Assembly (NCBI RefSeq): GCF_001439685.1
Contig: NZ_JYLH01000003.1
Location: forward strand, 124,001-188,000
Origin: Pseudomonas libanensis
GTDB lineage: Bacteria > Pseudomonadota > Gammaproteobacteria > Pseudomonadales > Pseudomonadaceae
Length of the DNA: 64,000 nucleotides
Direction: 5' to 3'
Made by a program: the position numbers and the translations under genes. The notes under the pieces were generated by a model. It saw only the letters and a program-made list of their open reading frames with translations, had not been told where the DNA came from and did no database searches. Positions 28,929 through 39,800 of the stretch are shown one piece after another. Numbering within the stretch: position 1 is the first letter of the stretch; each line of letters begins with the position of its first letter.

Positions 28929-30641
28929 TCAAGACCGCTGACCGCTCGCTGCGAGCAATTCCTTCAAGATCGTTGCCGGGTCGGCCCGCTGTTGCTTGCG
29001 GTAGTTGCCGACATGGCGAACGAACAGTGTCGCGCGCGTCACCAGGCTCTTGCCGAGCACTGGCTTGCGATCCAACTCTTCCTTGATTCGTTGAAACTGC
29101 GCCTGGATCACTGCATCGGTATAGCGCGTGCCGGTGGCCAGGTTGTCGATATAGATCGCCACCGCGCCGTCGAGGGCGCTGCGTCCATTGGTAATGGCCG
29201 TGGCGAACAGCTGCGCGCTGGCCTCGTCCTTGCTGTCCACGGCCTGCTGACGACTCTTTTGCAGGTTGGCCAGACGGATGTTGTAGTTGCTGATGGTCTC
29301 GGCCACCAACGCCGCCGACTGGATCAGGTTGCCCGCCGCTTCTTCGCGTTGCTGGGCGATCAGCGAAACGTTGCGCTTGAGTTCTTCGTTGACCAGGCCA
29401 AGCTCGGCTTGCAGTTTGGGGTCGACGCTGGCGGCGATGATGCTGTCCAGGCGCTTGGTCGGGTCCTGGGCATCGTCGATGGCGTCGGTCAGTGAGGCCA
29501 AACGGCCTTCCTTCTGCCATTGGGCGAACAATTCCTTGTAGCGCGAGCGCGGCGCCGACAACGCGCCAATCGCTACGCGAAAACCGGTGGTCTCGTTGCT
29601 TTGTTCGGTGCCGTCGGCGGCGAACAACGGATACTCTCGGCGCATGCCGGTAAACAGCGTGCCCTCGCCTTCCAGGTAGTTGCCGCCCTTGACCACAAAG
29701 CCACCATAGGTGCCCTGGCGCCGGCCGGCATGCACCAGCTGGAAGGATTCCTGGACCATTTCCGCAGCGTTGCCAATCACGTCAAACAGGCCGATGGGGT
29801 TGGGCAACTTGGTGCCGATAGGCATCAGCCGTGCTGCCTGACCCGTGCCGCCGGCCACCTGGTTGAACACTGCGTAGTCGGCCAACGGACCATCGCTTTC
29901 GCTGCCCTCGGCGCGGCGTGGATACAGGCGCCCTTCCAGGTCCTGGCGGCTGACCGCCTGGCCACCGCGTGCGGCGTATTCCCACTCCACTTCGGTGGGC
30001 AGGCGCACAAAGCCCAGGCCGCCATCTTCGGCCGACGAACCGCGCCCACTCACCGGCAGCAATTCACGGTGGTATTTCATCAGCCAGGCGCTGTACACCG
30101 CCGAAAAGCGCTCGGCTTCAAAGCGCGACAGTTTCACCTTGGGCAAACGCCCGGCCATACCGGCAGGCGCGTCACAGGCCGGGGCCGGCTCGCCGCTGGC
30201 CAGGGACTGCGCCTGGGCCATCACCTGGGCGTACTGGCGTGCGGTCACCTCGTACTTGCCGATGAAGTACAGCATGGGCTTGAGCGGGGTCTTGGCGTCG
30301 GTCTTCGGCATCAGCGGCGCGATGACTTTATTCCAGTCCTTGGGCAAGTCCTTGAGGGTGAACTGGCCATTGATGAAGTCGCGGCGGTAACCGGAAATAA
30401 ACGACTGCTGATAACCCGCCTCGCCTTCGGCGAACGGGTAGCCGAGGCTGATTTCGCGGTCATCCAGGGTGCCCTGGGCCAACACATAGGCGTAGCGGAA
30501 CACCATGTTGCCGTCGCAGGGCAGCGGCAGGCTGACGTCATCGGGCAACGGCTTGGGGTTGTCGAGCTTGTCGCTTGCCTCATCCGCCCAGGCCAGCGAG
30601 GCCAGGCTCAGCGCCACACAGGCGCCCAATAACTTATACAT
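28929..30641 (-). CDS. tagR: T6SS regulator TagR (formylglycine-generating-enzyme-like fold)
   Basis: 570-residue periplasmic protein with signal peptide MYKLLGACVALSLASLAWA. The central part has the FGE-sulfatase/SUMF1-type fold signatures: YFIGKYEVTARQYAQVM, VRLPTEVEWEYAARGG, NPIGLFDVIGNAAEMVQESF, GGNYLEGEG and TGFRVAIG. The C-terminal about 180 residues are helical. In HSI-I systems TagR promotes dimerisation and autophosphorylation of PpkA. Start chosen at 30641, which overlaps the tagS 3' end by eight bases. Confidence 0.88.
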   Translation of the reverse strand: MYKLLGACVALSLASLAWADEASDKLDNPKPLPDDVSLPLPCDGNMVFRYAYVLAQGTLDDREISLGYPFAEGEAGYQQSFISGYRRDFINGQFTLKDLPKDWNKVIAPLMPKTDAKTPLKPMLYFIGKYEVTARQYAQVMAQAQSLASGEPAPACDAPAGMAGRLPKVKLSRFEAERFSAVYSAWLMKYHRELLPVSGRGSSAEDGGLGFVRLPTEVEWEYAARGGQAVSRQDLEGRLYPRRAEGSESDGPLADYAVFNQVAGGTGQAARLMPIGTKLPNPIGLFDVIGNAAEMVQESFQLVHAGRRQGTYGGFVVKGGNYLEGEGTLFTGMRREYPLFAADGTEQSNETTGFRVAIGALSAPRSRYKELFAQWQKEGRLASLTDAIDDAQDPTKRLDSIIAASVDPKLQAELGLVNEELKRNVSLIAQQREEAAGNLIQSAALVAETISNYNIRLANLQKSRQQAVDSKDEASAQLFATAITNGRSALDGAVAIYIDNLATGTRYTDAVIQAQFQRIKEELDRKPVLGKSLVTRATLFVRHVGNYRKQQRADPATILKELLAASGQRS

Positions 30642-31818
30642 CTCTGATTCCCTCAGAAGCCTGGATACGCGCCACCCGCCAACCACCACAGGCCGCCGCC
30701 ACGGCGCTGACGCCGAACACAGCAGCCAGGGCCAGGCCGTAATGACGCGCCAACAGGTGGCTGGCGTATTCGCCCGGCACCTGCACGAAAAGCTTATTCA
30801 GCGCGGCCTCGGCCAAGCCATACAGCCCACCACTGAGCACGGCGGCAAAGCCCGCGCTGTACAGCGCCTGCAACAACACAAACAACAACAGCGCCCCGGT
30901 GGAAAACCCCAGCAGACGCAACACCGATAATTCCCGGCGCTTGCGCACCACCGCCGCCAGGGTTGCGGCGAAGATCGCCGCGAACGCCCCGGCCAGGGCC
31001 AGCCCGGCGATGATCCAGAACACAATCGACAGGTTGCGACTCAACGACTGCACCTGGGCGATGGTGTTCGCCTGGGTCGACACCAGCAGATTTTGCCCGG
31101 TGAAGAACACCCGCAACGGCTCTACATCCGCGAGGCTGCGCGCATACAAGCGAAACGCCGGGTACACCCGCTGCTCGCTCACCCCCACCGCATCACCCGC
31201 CCAGCCCAACGCCGCTACTGCACGACCATCGCGGTAATCTTCCGCCGCTTCCAACAGGCCCAAGTCGGCAAACAAGCCGTCACGGGCGAACACTTCCAAC
31301 GGCAACACGGCTAACACCTGCAACCGCGTGTGCTGGGCTTGGACCTGCCCGGCCACCTGCCGCGCAAAACTGGTTTCCAACCAGTCGCCAGGCCTGGCCG
31401 CGAGCTTTTCAGCGGCGGTATGGCTCAGCACGATCTGGTCCAGGCCGTGGGGTATCGGCAAGCCGGCCAACAACGGATCACCCGCGGCGGTCGGCAGCAT
31501 TTCCAGGGTCAGCGCGCCCACCTGGGCGGTTGCTGCGATCTGCCGAGTACGCGGCAAGGCAAACGCCACATCGCTGCGCTGCCCCAGCTGCTCGATAAAC
31601 ACCGCGCTGAATCGACCACCCCCCAACGGGATGATTTCACGGGTGGCGGGGTCAGTCTCCAAGCGTTCGGTCAAACTGCTGACCAGTCCAAATTTCAGGC
31701 CGAACAACACCAGCAACGGCGCGATAACCGCCACCAGGGCCAGCACCGAACAGGCCGACAGCCAGCGATCGTTGCGGTAGTCCTGCCAGGCGAGCGATGT
31801 GATCAGGCCGATGCGCAT
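30634..31818 (-). CDS. tagS: T6SS-associated ABC permease TagS
   Basis: 394-residue FtsX/MacB-like permease: one N-terminal helix (LSACSVLALVAVIAPLLVLFGL), a periplasmic domain of about 200 residues, and three C-terminal helices (IVFWIIAGLALAGAFAAIFAATLAAV; GALLLFVLLQALYSAGFAAVL; YGLALAAVFGVSAVAAACGG). With TagT it forms an inner-membrane complex upstream of PpkA. The ATG overlaps the tagT stop (TGATG), so translation is coupled. Confidence 0.88.
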   Translation of the reverse strand: MRIGLITSLAWQDYRNDRWLSACSVLALVAVIAPLLVLFGLKFGLVSSLTERLETDPATREIIPLGGGRFSAVFIEQLGQRSDVAFALPRTRQIAATAQVGALTLEMLPTAAGDPLLAGLPIPHGLDQIVLSHTAAEKLAARPGDWLETSFARQVAGQVQAQHTRLQVLAVLPLEVFARDGLFADLGLLEAAEDYRDGRAVAALGWAGDAVGVSEQRVYPAFRLYARSLADVEPLRVFFTGQNLLVSTQANTIAQVQSLSRNLSIVFWIIAGLALAGAFAAIFAATLAAVVRKRRELSVLRLLGFSTGALLLFVLLQALYSAGFAAVLSGGLYGLAEAALNKLFVQVPGEYASHLLARHYGLALAAVFGVSAVAAACGGWRVARIQASEGIRDV

Positions 31819-32522
31819 CAGCACACCTCCCCGAGGGTCGCAGTGACGCCGCCGTCAGGATCGCGACGGCAACTGATGCGCCGCACCTGCAAGCCACTGG
31901 CGCGGGCCAGGGGTTCGTCGTGTGTGGCGATCACACAGGCCGTACGGTGTTCGCGGGCCTGGGCCAGCAACGCCTGCATCACACGCTCGGCGTTGAGCGG
32001 GTCGAGGGAAGCGGTCGGCTCATCCGCCAGCACCAGTTGCGGTGCATGGGCCAAGGCCCGGGCACAGCTCACACGCTGGCGCTGGCCCACCGACAAGGCC
32101 GCCGGCTGCTTGGCCAACTGGTCGCTGATCTGCAACTGCTCGGCCAGGCGCGCCACGCTGCCGTCGTCTTTCAAACCCAGCAATTGCCGGGACAAGGCGA
32201 TATTGCCGCGCACATCGAGAAACCCCAACAAGCCACCGGTTTGCGGCACATAGCCCAGGTGCTGGCTGCGCAATGCAGCCAGGTCGGATTGCCGGTCGGC
32301 ACGCCACAGCGCGCCGATGTCTTGCTGGTTGAAGTCAAACTGCCCGGCCTGATCCGGCGCCAAGACCAGCGCCAGCAGGTCCAACAAGGTGCTTTTGCCA
32401 CAACCGCTGGGCCCGACAATCGCCAGTTGTTCACCTGCGCCCAGGTGCAGCGCCGCAATCACCAGGCTATAGCGCTGGCTGCCGACACCCCGGCTCTTGT
32501 GCACCGCGTTCAGGCTCAGCAT
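31818..32522 (-). CDS. tagT: T6SS-associated ABC ATPase TagT
   Basis: ABC ATPase, 234 residues, LolD/MacB-like. Walker A GPSGCGKST, Q-loop VPQTG, signature LSVGQRQRVS and Walker B VLADEPTASLDP are all intact, so ATP hydrolysis is expected. Partner of TagS. Its ATG overlaps the ppkA stop codon by one base. Confidence 0.92.
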   Translation of the reverse strand: MLSLNAVHKSRGVGSQRYSLVIAALHLGAGEQLAIVGPSGCGKSTLLDLLALVLAPDQAGQFDFNQQDIGALWRADRQSDLAALRSQHLGYVPQTGGLLGFLDVRGNIALSRQLLGLKDDGSVARLAEQLQISDQLAKQPAALSVGQRQRVSCARALAHAPQLVLADEPTASLDPLNAERVMQALLAQAREHRTACVIATHDEPLARASGLQVRRISCRRDPDGGVTATLGEVC

Positions 32523-35500
32523 TACGGCAGCGTCGACAGCGGCACGCGGTACAACGCATCGCCCGGTTCGGCATCGCCGAAACGGACCCAGTTGGCCACG
32601 TCGTTATGGAAGGTTTCATACAGGCGGATTTTCGAATCCAGCTCGTCGATAAAGTCTTCCTGCTCGGCCACGCTCAACGACAACCACAAATCCTGGGTCA
32701 TGTTCAGCGACTTGCTGCGGTACGGCAAGCCCTCCAGGTATTCACCGAGCAGGCCGCCGTCAGCCAGGTTGCCGCCCTTGCGCAGGGCTTGGGGGTCACG
32801 GCTCATATAGGCCGAGGCGCTGGCAATTTCCTGGAAGAAGTCCTTGGGTGAGCTTTGGGTCTTGCGCGCCGCATCCACGATCAGCTTCAACGATTGCTGC
32901 AGGTCGTTGAGTTGCAGCTTGGTCAGCATCACGCACACCTGGAACGCCGGCAGCGCCGGGTTAGTGAGGTCGCGGTCGGCGGTCCAGGCGCTGACCAGTT
33001 GCGGCGCCTGGCTGGCGGTTTTGCGCCCGAGGAAGTCCATGTGCATGGCATAACCGACCGCGGCGGATTTGTCCGCCAGGCTTGGCGCCGAACCGAGCAG
33101 CGGCACCGGTTGTGGCGTGTTACTGCGCACCTGATGCACCAGGTTGGCGAACACCGTGCCGATCTCATCCACGCGCTCGCCCAGTTTGCGCACATCGCCA
33201 CCCGGCACCGGCGTATAGAGGTCGCCGATCTGCGGGTTGGCGTCGGCGGTAAGGATGCGGTATTGGCTTTCGGCACCGGCGTGGGTTTTCTTGCCGGCGT
33301 CGGTGCGCAGGTGCAGCGCATAGATCTTGATCTGCTTGCCCAGCGCCGCCTGGCGCACTTCGGCTTCGTTCATCTGGGTAGCGGCGAACGGGTCGTTCTT
33401 ACGCAACGCGCCCGCGTCGGTAACCAGCAGGATGATGCGCCCTCCATAGCCCGACCAATCCATGCCGTCCACCGCCTGCATCACGCCGGCAAACGCATCT
33501 TCGTTGAACGAGTGGCTGGACACCGTCGACGCTTTGACCTGGCGCGCCATGTCCAGAAAACGCTGCGGGTCGCGGCCTTGGTCGAGGCTGATCAGGGTTT
33601 TGGCGACATATTCCAGCCCCGGGGTTTTCTGGATGCTGCTGCGAAAGCCGACCATGCCGAAGCTGACGCTGTCCAACTCGCCACGCTCGGCAATGCGGGT
33701 TTGCAGCTCATGCACCACGTCGCGGATCTGGTCGATGTAAGGCTGCATCGACACGGTGGTGTCCACCACCAGCACCACGGCGGTGCGGAAGGCGTCGGCG
33801 TTGGCGCTGATCAGCGGCGTGGCCGGTTTGGCCTGCGCGCTGCTGCCCGGGTCGATGGAGGCGATGTTAAGCAACTGCACGGGCTGGCCGTTTTCATCGA
33901 AGCTTTCTTTGGCGTCGAAGATCGGCAGCAGGTAGAACTGGTCCTGCGGCACCGCGCTGGCGGTGGGTTCCAGGGCCAGGACTTGCTGGTTGTCTTCACG
34001 GTTGTTCTGCGCCTTGGCCAACACGCTTTTCGCGGCAGCAGGATCGGCCAGCAGTTTTTCCACTTCGGCCGATTGACGCAGGAACATCACCGGCGCCCGA
34101 CCGGAGCGCTCGGTGAACTTGAGCACCAGGCTCTGCTTCCAATCGCTGACCTGGGAGGCCGGCAGCCAACCGTCGCTGCGGCCATCGGTGGCCGCGCCGA
34201 CGCGCACCCACGGGCTGCCATCGACGTCCTTGCGCTGGTACACGTAGAGCACCGAGAACGCCGGCAAGGTTTTGCCTGACGGGCTGCCCGCATCTGTTGA
34301 AAGCTTGGCGCCGGGCTTGCTGAGCACGCGCTGGAACAGGGTCTTCTTACCCGCCATCAGCAAAGGCCTTTGGCCGCCGTCTACTTCGGCGGCCGCCACG
34401 GGTGGCGTCACCTTGGGCACTACGGCAGCCGGCGGCTGGGCCGGTTCATCGCTGCCACTCAACCACCAGTAGCTGGCGCCCCCAATGGCCAAGGCAACCG
34501 CCACCGCCACGGCGGCCAACGCCAACACTGGCCCACGACGCTGCTCGGACGGGGCGTTGTGCTGCGTCGGCGTCACCACCGGCTGGCGCACTATCGGCTG
34601 CGGCTGTGGTTTATCGGTCGGAATGTCGATGGTGACGGGCGTCATGCCCGCCAGGTCAAAACTTAATGGAATCGGCAGCGGCCGCACCAAGGTGGCTTCT
34701 GCCGAGTCCGCCGGCAGTTGATCCAGTGCCTCCAGCAACGCCGCCGCATTCGGGAAGCGCTCCGCCGGGTCCTTGGCCAGCAACTTGCGCAGCACGCCCT
34801 GATAACGCCCGTGGTGCACCGGCAGCTCCGGCAACGGCTCGGTCAGGTGCGCCAGTGCGGTAGAGAGCGCATCGGTGCCGCTGTAGGGCAGCTTGCCGAC
34901 GAGGATTTCGTACAACACCACGCCGAGCGCGTAGAGGTCGGCACGACCATCGATCTCCTGGCCTCGCGCCTGCTCCGGGCTCATGTAGCTTGGCGTGCCC
35001 ACGGCAAACCCGGCCTGGGTGAATTGGGTGCGGTCGTCCAGTGACTTGGCGATGCCAAAGTCCGAGAGCACTGCGGTGCCGTCGGCGCGGAACAGGATGT
35101 TCGCCGGCTTGACGTCGCGGTGCACCAGGCCCTGGGCATGGGCATAACCCAGCGCCGAGGCAATCTGGCGGATCAGCGTCACGCCCTGCTCCGGCGTCAG
35201 GCCGGCGGCAATGCGCTCCTTGAGCGTGCCGTTGGGCAGGTATTCCATGGCCATGTAATACAGCTCACCGACGTTGCCGATGTCATGGATGGTCACCGTG
35301 TGCGGGTGCGACAAGCGCGCCAGGGTCTTGCCCTCGCGCAGGAAGCGTTCGCAGAACGTCGGGTCGGCCGCCAGCGCTGCCGCCATCACCTTCAACGCCA
35401 CCTTGCGCTCCAGCGAACGCTGGGTCGCCAGGTACACGCTGGCCATGGCGCCTTCGCCGATCTCGCCTTCGATGTCATAACCCGGGATGACGATGTTCAT
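32522..35500 (-). CDS. ppkA: T6SS serine/threonine protein kinase PpkA
   Basis: 992-residue membrane kinase that starts the threonine-phosphorylation switch by modifying Fha. N-terminal Hanks kinase: Gly loop GEGAMASVYLA (15-25), Lys37 in VALKVM, HRDVKPAN with Asp129, DFG at 147-149, and an activation loop ending GTPSYMSPEQARG. A single transmembrane helix (VLALAAVAVAVALAIGGASYW) leads to a periplasmic part with an SH3-like stretch and a von Willebrand A domain (AVVLVVDTTVSMQPYIDQI, MIDAS DxTxS). It overlaps pppA by ATGA, pairing kinase with phosphatase. Confidence 0.95.
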   Translation of the reverse strand: MNIVIPGYDIEGEIGEGAMASVYLATQRSLERKVALKVMAAALAADPTFCERFLREGKTLARLSHPHTVTIHDIGNVGELYYMAMEYLPNGTLKERIAAGLTPEQGVTLIRQIASALGYAHAQGLVHRDVKPANILFRADGTAVLSDFGIAKSLDDRTQFTQAGFAVGTPSYMSPEQARGQEIDGRADLYALGVVLYEILVGKLPYSGTDALSTALAHLTEPLPELPVHHGRYQGVLRKLLAKDPAERFPNAAALLEALDQLPADSAEATLVRPLPIPLSFDLAGMTPVTIDIPTDKPQPQPIVRQPVVTPTQHNAPSEQRRGPVLALAAVAVAVALAIGGASYWWLSGSDEPAQPPAAVVPKVTPPVAAAEVDGGQRPLLMAGKKTLFQRVLSKPGAKLSTDAGSPSGKTLPAFSVLYVYQRKDVDGSPWVRVGAATDGRSDGWLPASQVSDWKQSLVLKFTERSGRAPVMFLRQSAEVEKLLADPAAAKSVLAKAQNNREDNQQVLALEPTASAVPQDQFYLLPIFDAKESFDENGQPVQLLNIASIDPGSSAQAKPATPLISANADAFRTAVVLVVDTTVSMQPYIDQIRDVVHELQTRIAERGELDSVSFGMVGFRSSIQKTPGLEYVAKTLISLDQGRDPQRFLDMARQVKASTVSSHSFNEDAFAGVMQAVDGMDWSGYGGRIILLVTDAGALRKNDPFAATQMNEAEVRQAALGKQIKIYALHLRTDAGKKTHAGAESQYRILTADANPQIGDLYTPVPGGDVRKLGERVDEIGTVFANLVHQVRSNTPQPVPLLGSAPSLADKSAAVGYAMHMDFLGRKTASQAPQLVSAWTADRDLTNPALPAFQVCVMLTKLQLNDLQQSLKLIVDAARKTQSSPKDFFQEIASASAYMSRDPQALRKGGNLADGGLLGEYLEGLPYRSKSLNMTQDLWLSLSVAEQEDFIDELDSKIRLYETFHNDVANWVRFGDAEPGDALYRVPLSTLP

Positions 35501-36216
35501 GACGAGACCTTCACGACAATGGCGGTGATGTTGTCCGGTGCGCCGCGATTGAGCCCCAGGTGCACCAGGCTGCGCACGATTTCATCCGGCGCGTCATGGC
35601 TGAGCACCTCGCGGATTTCATGGTCTTCGACGGTCTTGTTCAGGCCATCGCTGCACAACAGGTAGCTGTCGCCGGGGGCGATCAACAGGTCCACCGAGGC
35701 GACATCCAACTGGGCTTCCACGCCAACAGCGCGGGTGACGATATTGGAGCGTGGATGGGTGCGGGCGTCGGCTTCACTGAGCAAGCCGCTGTCTTGCAAA
35801 TCCTGGACGTAGCTGTGGTCGCGGGAAATGCTTTCCAGCACACCGTCGCGCAGGCGATACAGGCGACTGTCGCCGGCCCACAGGCACACCCCGCGCAAGC
35901 CGCGTGCAGCGAAAACCACCACGGTGCTACCCATCATGGTCACACCACGGTTGGCGGTTTCTTCACGCACAGCGGTGTTGATGCGCAACAGGTCGTTGCG
36001 CAGCGCCGCCGCGTATTCGTCGAGGGAGCGGCCCAGCGGCACGTTACGCAAGCTGTCGACGATCAAGCTGCTGACATAATCCCCCGCCGCGTGCCCGCCC
36101 ATGCCATCGGCCACCACCCACAGACGGTGTTCCGGCAGCTCCAGGCAGGCATCTTCGTTGACTTGGCGAACCATGCCCACATGGCTTTTGCTCGCGGATT
36201 TGTACGTCGCCCCCAT
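35497..36216 (-). CDS. pppA: T6SS PP2C-type protein phosphatase PppA
   Basis: 239-residue PPM/PP2C phosphatase that reverses PpkA phosphorylation of Fha. Metal-binding motifs: VRQVNEDACLEL, VVADGMGGHAAGDYVS, LRGVCLWAGDSRLYRLRDG, LLCSDGLNK and GAPDNITAIVV. Overlaps ppkA by four bases and abuts tagF. Confidence 0.95.
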   Translation of the reverse strand: MGATYKSASKSHVGMVRQVNEDACLELPEHRLWVVADGMGGHAAGDYVSSLIVDSLRNVPLGRSLDEYAAALRNDLLRINTAVREETANRGVTMMGSTVVVFAARGLRGVCLWAGDSRLYRLRDGVLESISRDHSYVQDLQDSGLLSEADARTHPRSNIVTRAVGVEAQLDVASVDLLIAPGDSYLLCSDGLNKTVEDHEIREVLSHDAPDEIVRSLVHLGLNRGAPDNITAIVVKVSS

Positions 36217-36870
36217 CTACACCACACCTTCTTGTCCGAGCAAAAACTGCGCAAAATCGTCGGCGGCAGGCAAACCCTGGCACCGTAATAAACCTGGGGC
36301 AATACGCTGCGAACCCCGGCCCCACCAAAGGCTCGCGCCCTCGCACGCCTGTTCGGCCAGTGCGGTCATGCGCTGATGGGGCTCGCTGGCTGCCACCCGT
36401 TGCAGGCTGGCGAAACGGCTGTCCACTGCACGCGGCTCAGTCGCCGGCACGCCCAGGGTATCGAGGCCAGCGTTGAAGCTTTCGAAGGTGGCGCCGCTGT
36501 CCAAGGTGGCGAGCAATAGCGCTTCGGCCTGCTCGAACCAAGTGTCCGGGCCGCCCACCAGGGAGGCGGGGTTGGTGTCGTGATTCAGCAAGCTGACCAC
36601 CGTCAACGGAAAATACCGCCCGACCCGGTCAATGCTCGGCATCACCACCCCCACCGCCGCATCCGGCCCGCACACGCCCGGTGCCAGCACAAAACGCCAC
36701 AACGGGCTGACCAGGTATACCTTGAGCCAGTCACCGCACAGGCTGTTCTGGCTGGCGAGCAACCCCGCCGCCAGCCAGCTGTCCCAGGGGCCGATAAAAC
36801 TCTGGGGCAAGGCGCGGCTGACAAAGTCCCCGCGGCTGGCCAGCTTGCCGTAGAAACCCAGGGTCGTCAT
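36217..36870 (-). CDS. tagF: T6SS post-translational repressor TagF
   Basis: 217-residue TagF/DUF2094 protein that represses T6SS activity independently of phosphorylation. The start MTTLGFYGKLASRGDFVSRALP is the family's signature (GFYGKLPxxGDF); the body has WLAAGLLASQ, VYLVSPLWRFVLAPG and MPSIDRVGRYFPLTV. The start at 36870 overlaps the tssM stop by ATGA; a longer upstream frame lies wholly inside tssM. Confidence 0.93.
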   Translation of the reverse strand: MTTLGFYGKLASRGDFVSRALPQSFIGPWDSWLAAGLLASQNSLCGDWLKVYLVSPLWRFVLAPGVCGPDAAVGVVMPSIDRVGRYFPLTVVSLLNHDTNPASLVGGPDTWFEQAEALLLATLDSGATFESFNAGLDTLGVPATEPRAVDSRFASLQRVAASEPHQRMTALAEQACEGASLWWGRGSQRIAPGLLRCQGLPAADDFAQFLLGQEGVV

Positions 36871-39800
36871 AGGCGCTCCGGCAGGCTGAAGCCGCTGAGT
36901 ACCCGGCTCTTGAACGGGTTGAACGCACTGTTGGCGCGCAATTCGTAGGCGATGCTGGCGCCGTCGACCCGCAAGCGCAGGTTGAAGCGGTCCGGCGAGT
37001 TGCCGGCGGTGAGATCCGATTGCTCCAGCAGGCGGAACCAGGCCCATGGGCCATCCAGGGTGATGCCGGAGCGACCACTGGCCGACGGCGGCATGATGGA
37101 AATGCGCACCACGCCAATACTGCCGGGGTTAGGCCATTGCATCGCCACCGGGCGACTCGGGCCGTGGTCGTAGCTCAATTGCTGGCCGTCCAGATCGAGC
37201 AGGAACTGGGTGATGGTCGGGTCCATCGACACCGGCTTGAGCTCGAAACGCACGATGGGCTGGGTGCCCCCGGATCTAAAGAACGCATCCCGGATAGTCG
37301 CTGCACGCTGGAAGGTTTGCAGCACGCCCGGGGCAATCCCAAGCTTCTGCGCCGCGCCCGGCTGCCAGCGCCAGGTCTGGGCCGATGTGTCCACATAGGG
37401 CTGCAGGTATTTGCGGAAGTAGTTATCCATCACCCCGCCCACGCCGAAGAACTGGCCAAAGTCATCCAGGGTGGCGTCCCGCGCACTGCCCGGCGACATC
37501 GGGTAGCGCCCGGCCAGGGACTGGCGATACACGTTGACCACCTCGCTGACCCACGCCGCGTTCAGCTGGTTGCGCACCCCGCCCATCATGCTGTTGGTGG
37601 TGGAATTGACCACCGACTTGACCATGCCCTGCACCAGCGGCGGCTGACGCTCGGCATTCAGGCTGACTCGCGTGGCCGCGGCCGCCGCCTGGTTCTTGGC
37701 CTCCCCGAGCAGCGCATCGCCGCTGGCACCAACCATGGCGCTGACCTGCACATACAGCGCATTCATATCCGAAAGCAGGCCGTCGATGGCCGCCGGCTCA
37801 CCTTCGTTTTTACTGACGATGCTGTTGAGTTCGGCAAAGTGCGCGGTCACTGGATCATCCGCAGCCACCGGGGTATTCGCCGTGGGTTGTTCCTGGCCGA
37901 GCAAGCTGCCCAGGCGCTCCTTAAGCTTGTCGACGCCGCCTTCAACTGGCACACCTTTGGCGGCCAATTGGCGTTCTTCGGCTTGCAGGTCGGTTTCCTT
38001 GGCCACCGCCACCAACAGCTTTTTCAACGGCGAGGTCGGGCCGGAGATCACCCGCAGCACATCGGCGGCCTGGGCCACGCTGGTGATCGGCACGAAGTCG
38101 ATGTCGGCGAGCAACGCATCCCACTGGCGCTGGTAGTCCTGGAAATACAGGCGGCGCACATCCGCGGCCAGGCTCACCACGTTCTGCTGATCGGCCTGTT
38201 CATGGCCCAGTACCCACTGCTCCTCGGCCAGGGTGCCGGTCTGGTTCAGGCTGCTCAGCAGGAACGCCTGGCGATAGCCCTTGGCGGTGAAGAAACCACT
38301 CAGCGGCTCGCCCAAGGGCTTGCCGCTTTTGCGGCTGAACACCAACGCCGCGTCACGCCCGGCGGCTTCGTTGAGGCGAAAGTCCGGGATGCCTTCCGGC
38401 AGTTTCTGGCGCTTGACCCGGTCATATACGCGCTGGGCCACCGGCAGTTGCTGCAACTGGCGACGCAGGTCATCGATCAGGCGCGGGTCCAGGCGGGCAC
38501 TCGGCGGGTGCCGCTCGAACAGTGCCTGCAAGTGCCCGGCCAGTGCCTGGCGCTGGTCGGCCGGCAGGTCACGGGGCAGGTTGCGGTCCCAATCCAAAGC
38601 GATCCAGGCCTTGATAAAGTCCGGGTCGTAATGCTCGGTGTCGGCGAGCATCAGGTAAGCCTTGAGGCCCTCATAGAGGAAGTCAGAGTTACCGCCGCCG
38701 TGCAGTTGCTCTTCGATACGCGTCACCAGGCGCGGCGCGAACACGGCGATCAACAGCTTGCGATAGACGCTGGCGGACTCGGCTTCGAGCATATCGCCCT
38801 GATACAACCCCAGCCCTTCGGACCAGCTTGGCGAGTCCCCCGCCAGGTTCTTGACTGCATTGAGCAACGGCAGCACGGCAAGCACTTCCCGTTGTGCCGG
38901 GCTCAGGTTCTGCACCGTCTGCCCCAGGGGCGCGACCTTCTGGTCAACCTGGGCGATATACGCCTGGTTGGCGCGATAACTCACCCACCACAGGCTGCTG
39001 ACCACTACGACCAAGGCGACGGTGGCGGCCAGTACGCCACGGGCGATCCACTTGCGGCGCCGTTCGACTTTCGGGTTCACCCCCACCAAGCCACGCTCGG
39101 CGAAGGCCACGGCGGTGAAGAGTTTTTCGATGAAGTAACTGCGCCCGGTGCCGCTCTGGCGCGCCAGGTGCTGGCGGTCCAGGTTCATGCTCTGGGCCAT
39201 GGCGCCGATCAAGCGGTCAATCGGGCTGCCTTCCTGGGTGCCGCTGGTGAAGTACACGCCGCGCAGCAACACGCGCTCTTCAAAGGCATTGGGTTTGAAC
39301 ACGCCTTCGAGGAAGCTTTGCAGGCAGTCCTTCAATGCACCGAACTGCTGCGGGAAACCGTAGATCAGGTCGCGCCGCGCAGGGTCGCGCTCCTGTTGCA
39401 GGCGTTCGACCAAGCGTTCATTGAGGCGCTGTTCCAGCCCGGCAAATTCACTTTGCAGGTGCGCCAACGGGCTGTCGCTGTGCTTGCCGTCGTCCAGGGC
39501 AAAGGTCATGCCCCACACCTGAGCGCGCTCTTCCTTGCTCAGGTTGTCGAAGAACTCCATGAAGCCCGGCACCAGGTCGAGCTTGGTGAGCATCAGGTAG
39601 ATCGGGAAACGCACGCCCAGCTGCGTATACAACTCCTGGATGCGCAGGCGAATCGCGGCGGCATGGGCTGCGCGCTCGGCGTCGGTGCCCAGCAGCAGAT
39701 CCGACAGGCTGATGGCGATAAACGCCCCGTCGATAGGCCGGCGCGAGCGCTGCTTTTTCAGCAGGTCAAGGAAGCCCAGCCACGCGGCTTTGTCCACCGT

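Noticed and set aside
32855..34279. 474-codon frame opposite ppkA
   Set aside because: Antisense shadow; the composition is His/Gln/Arg-rich and no start signal is seen.
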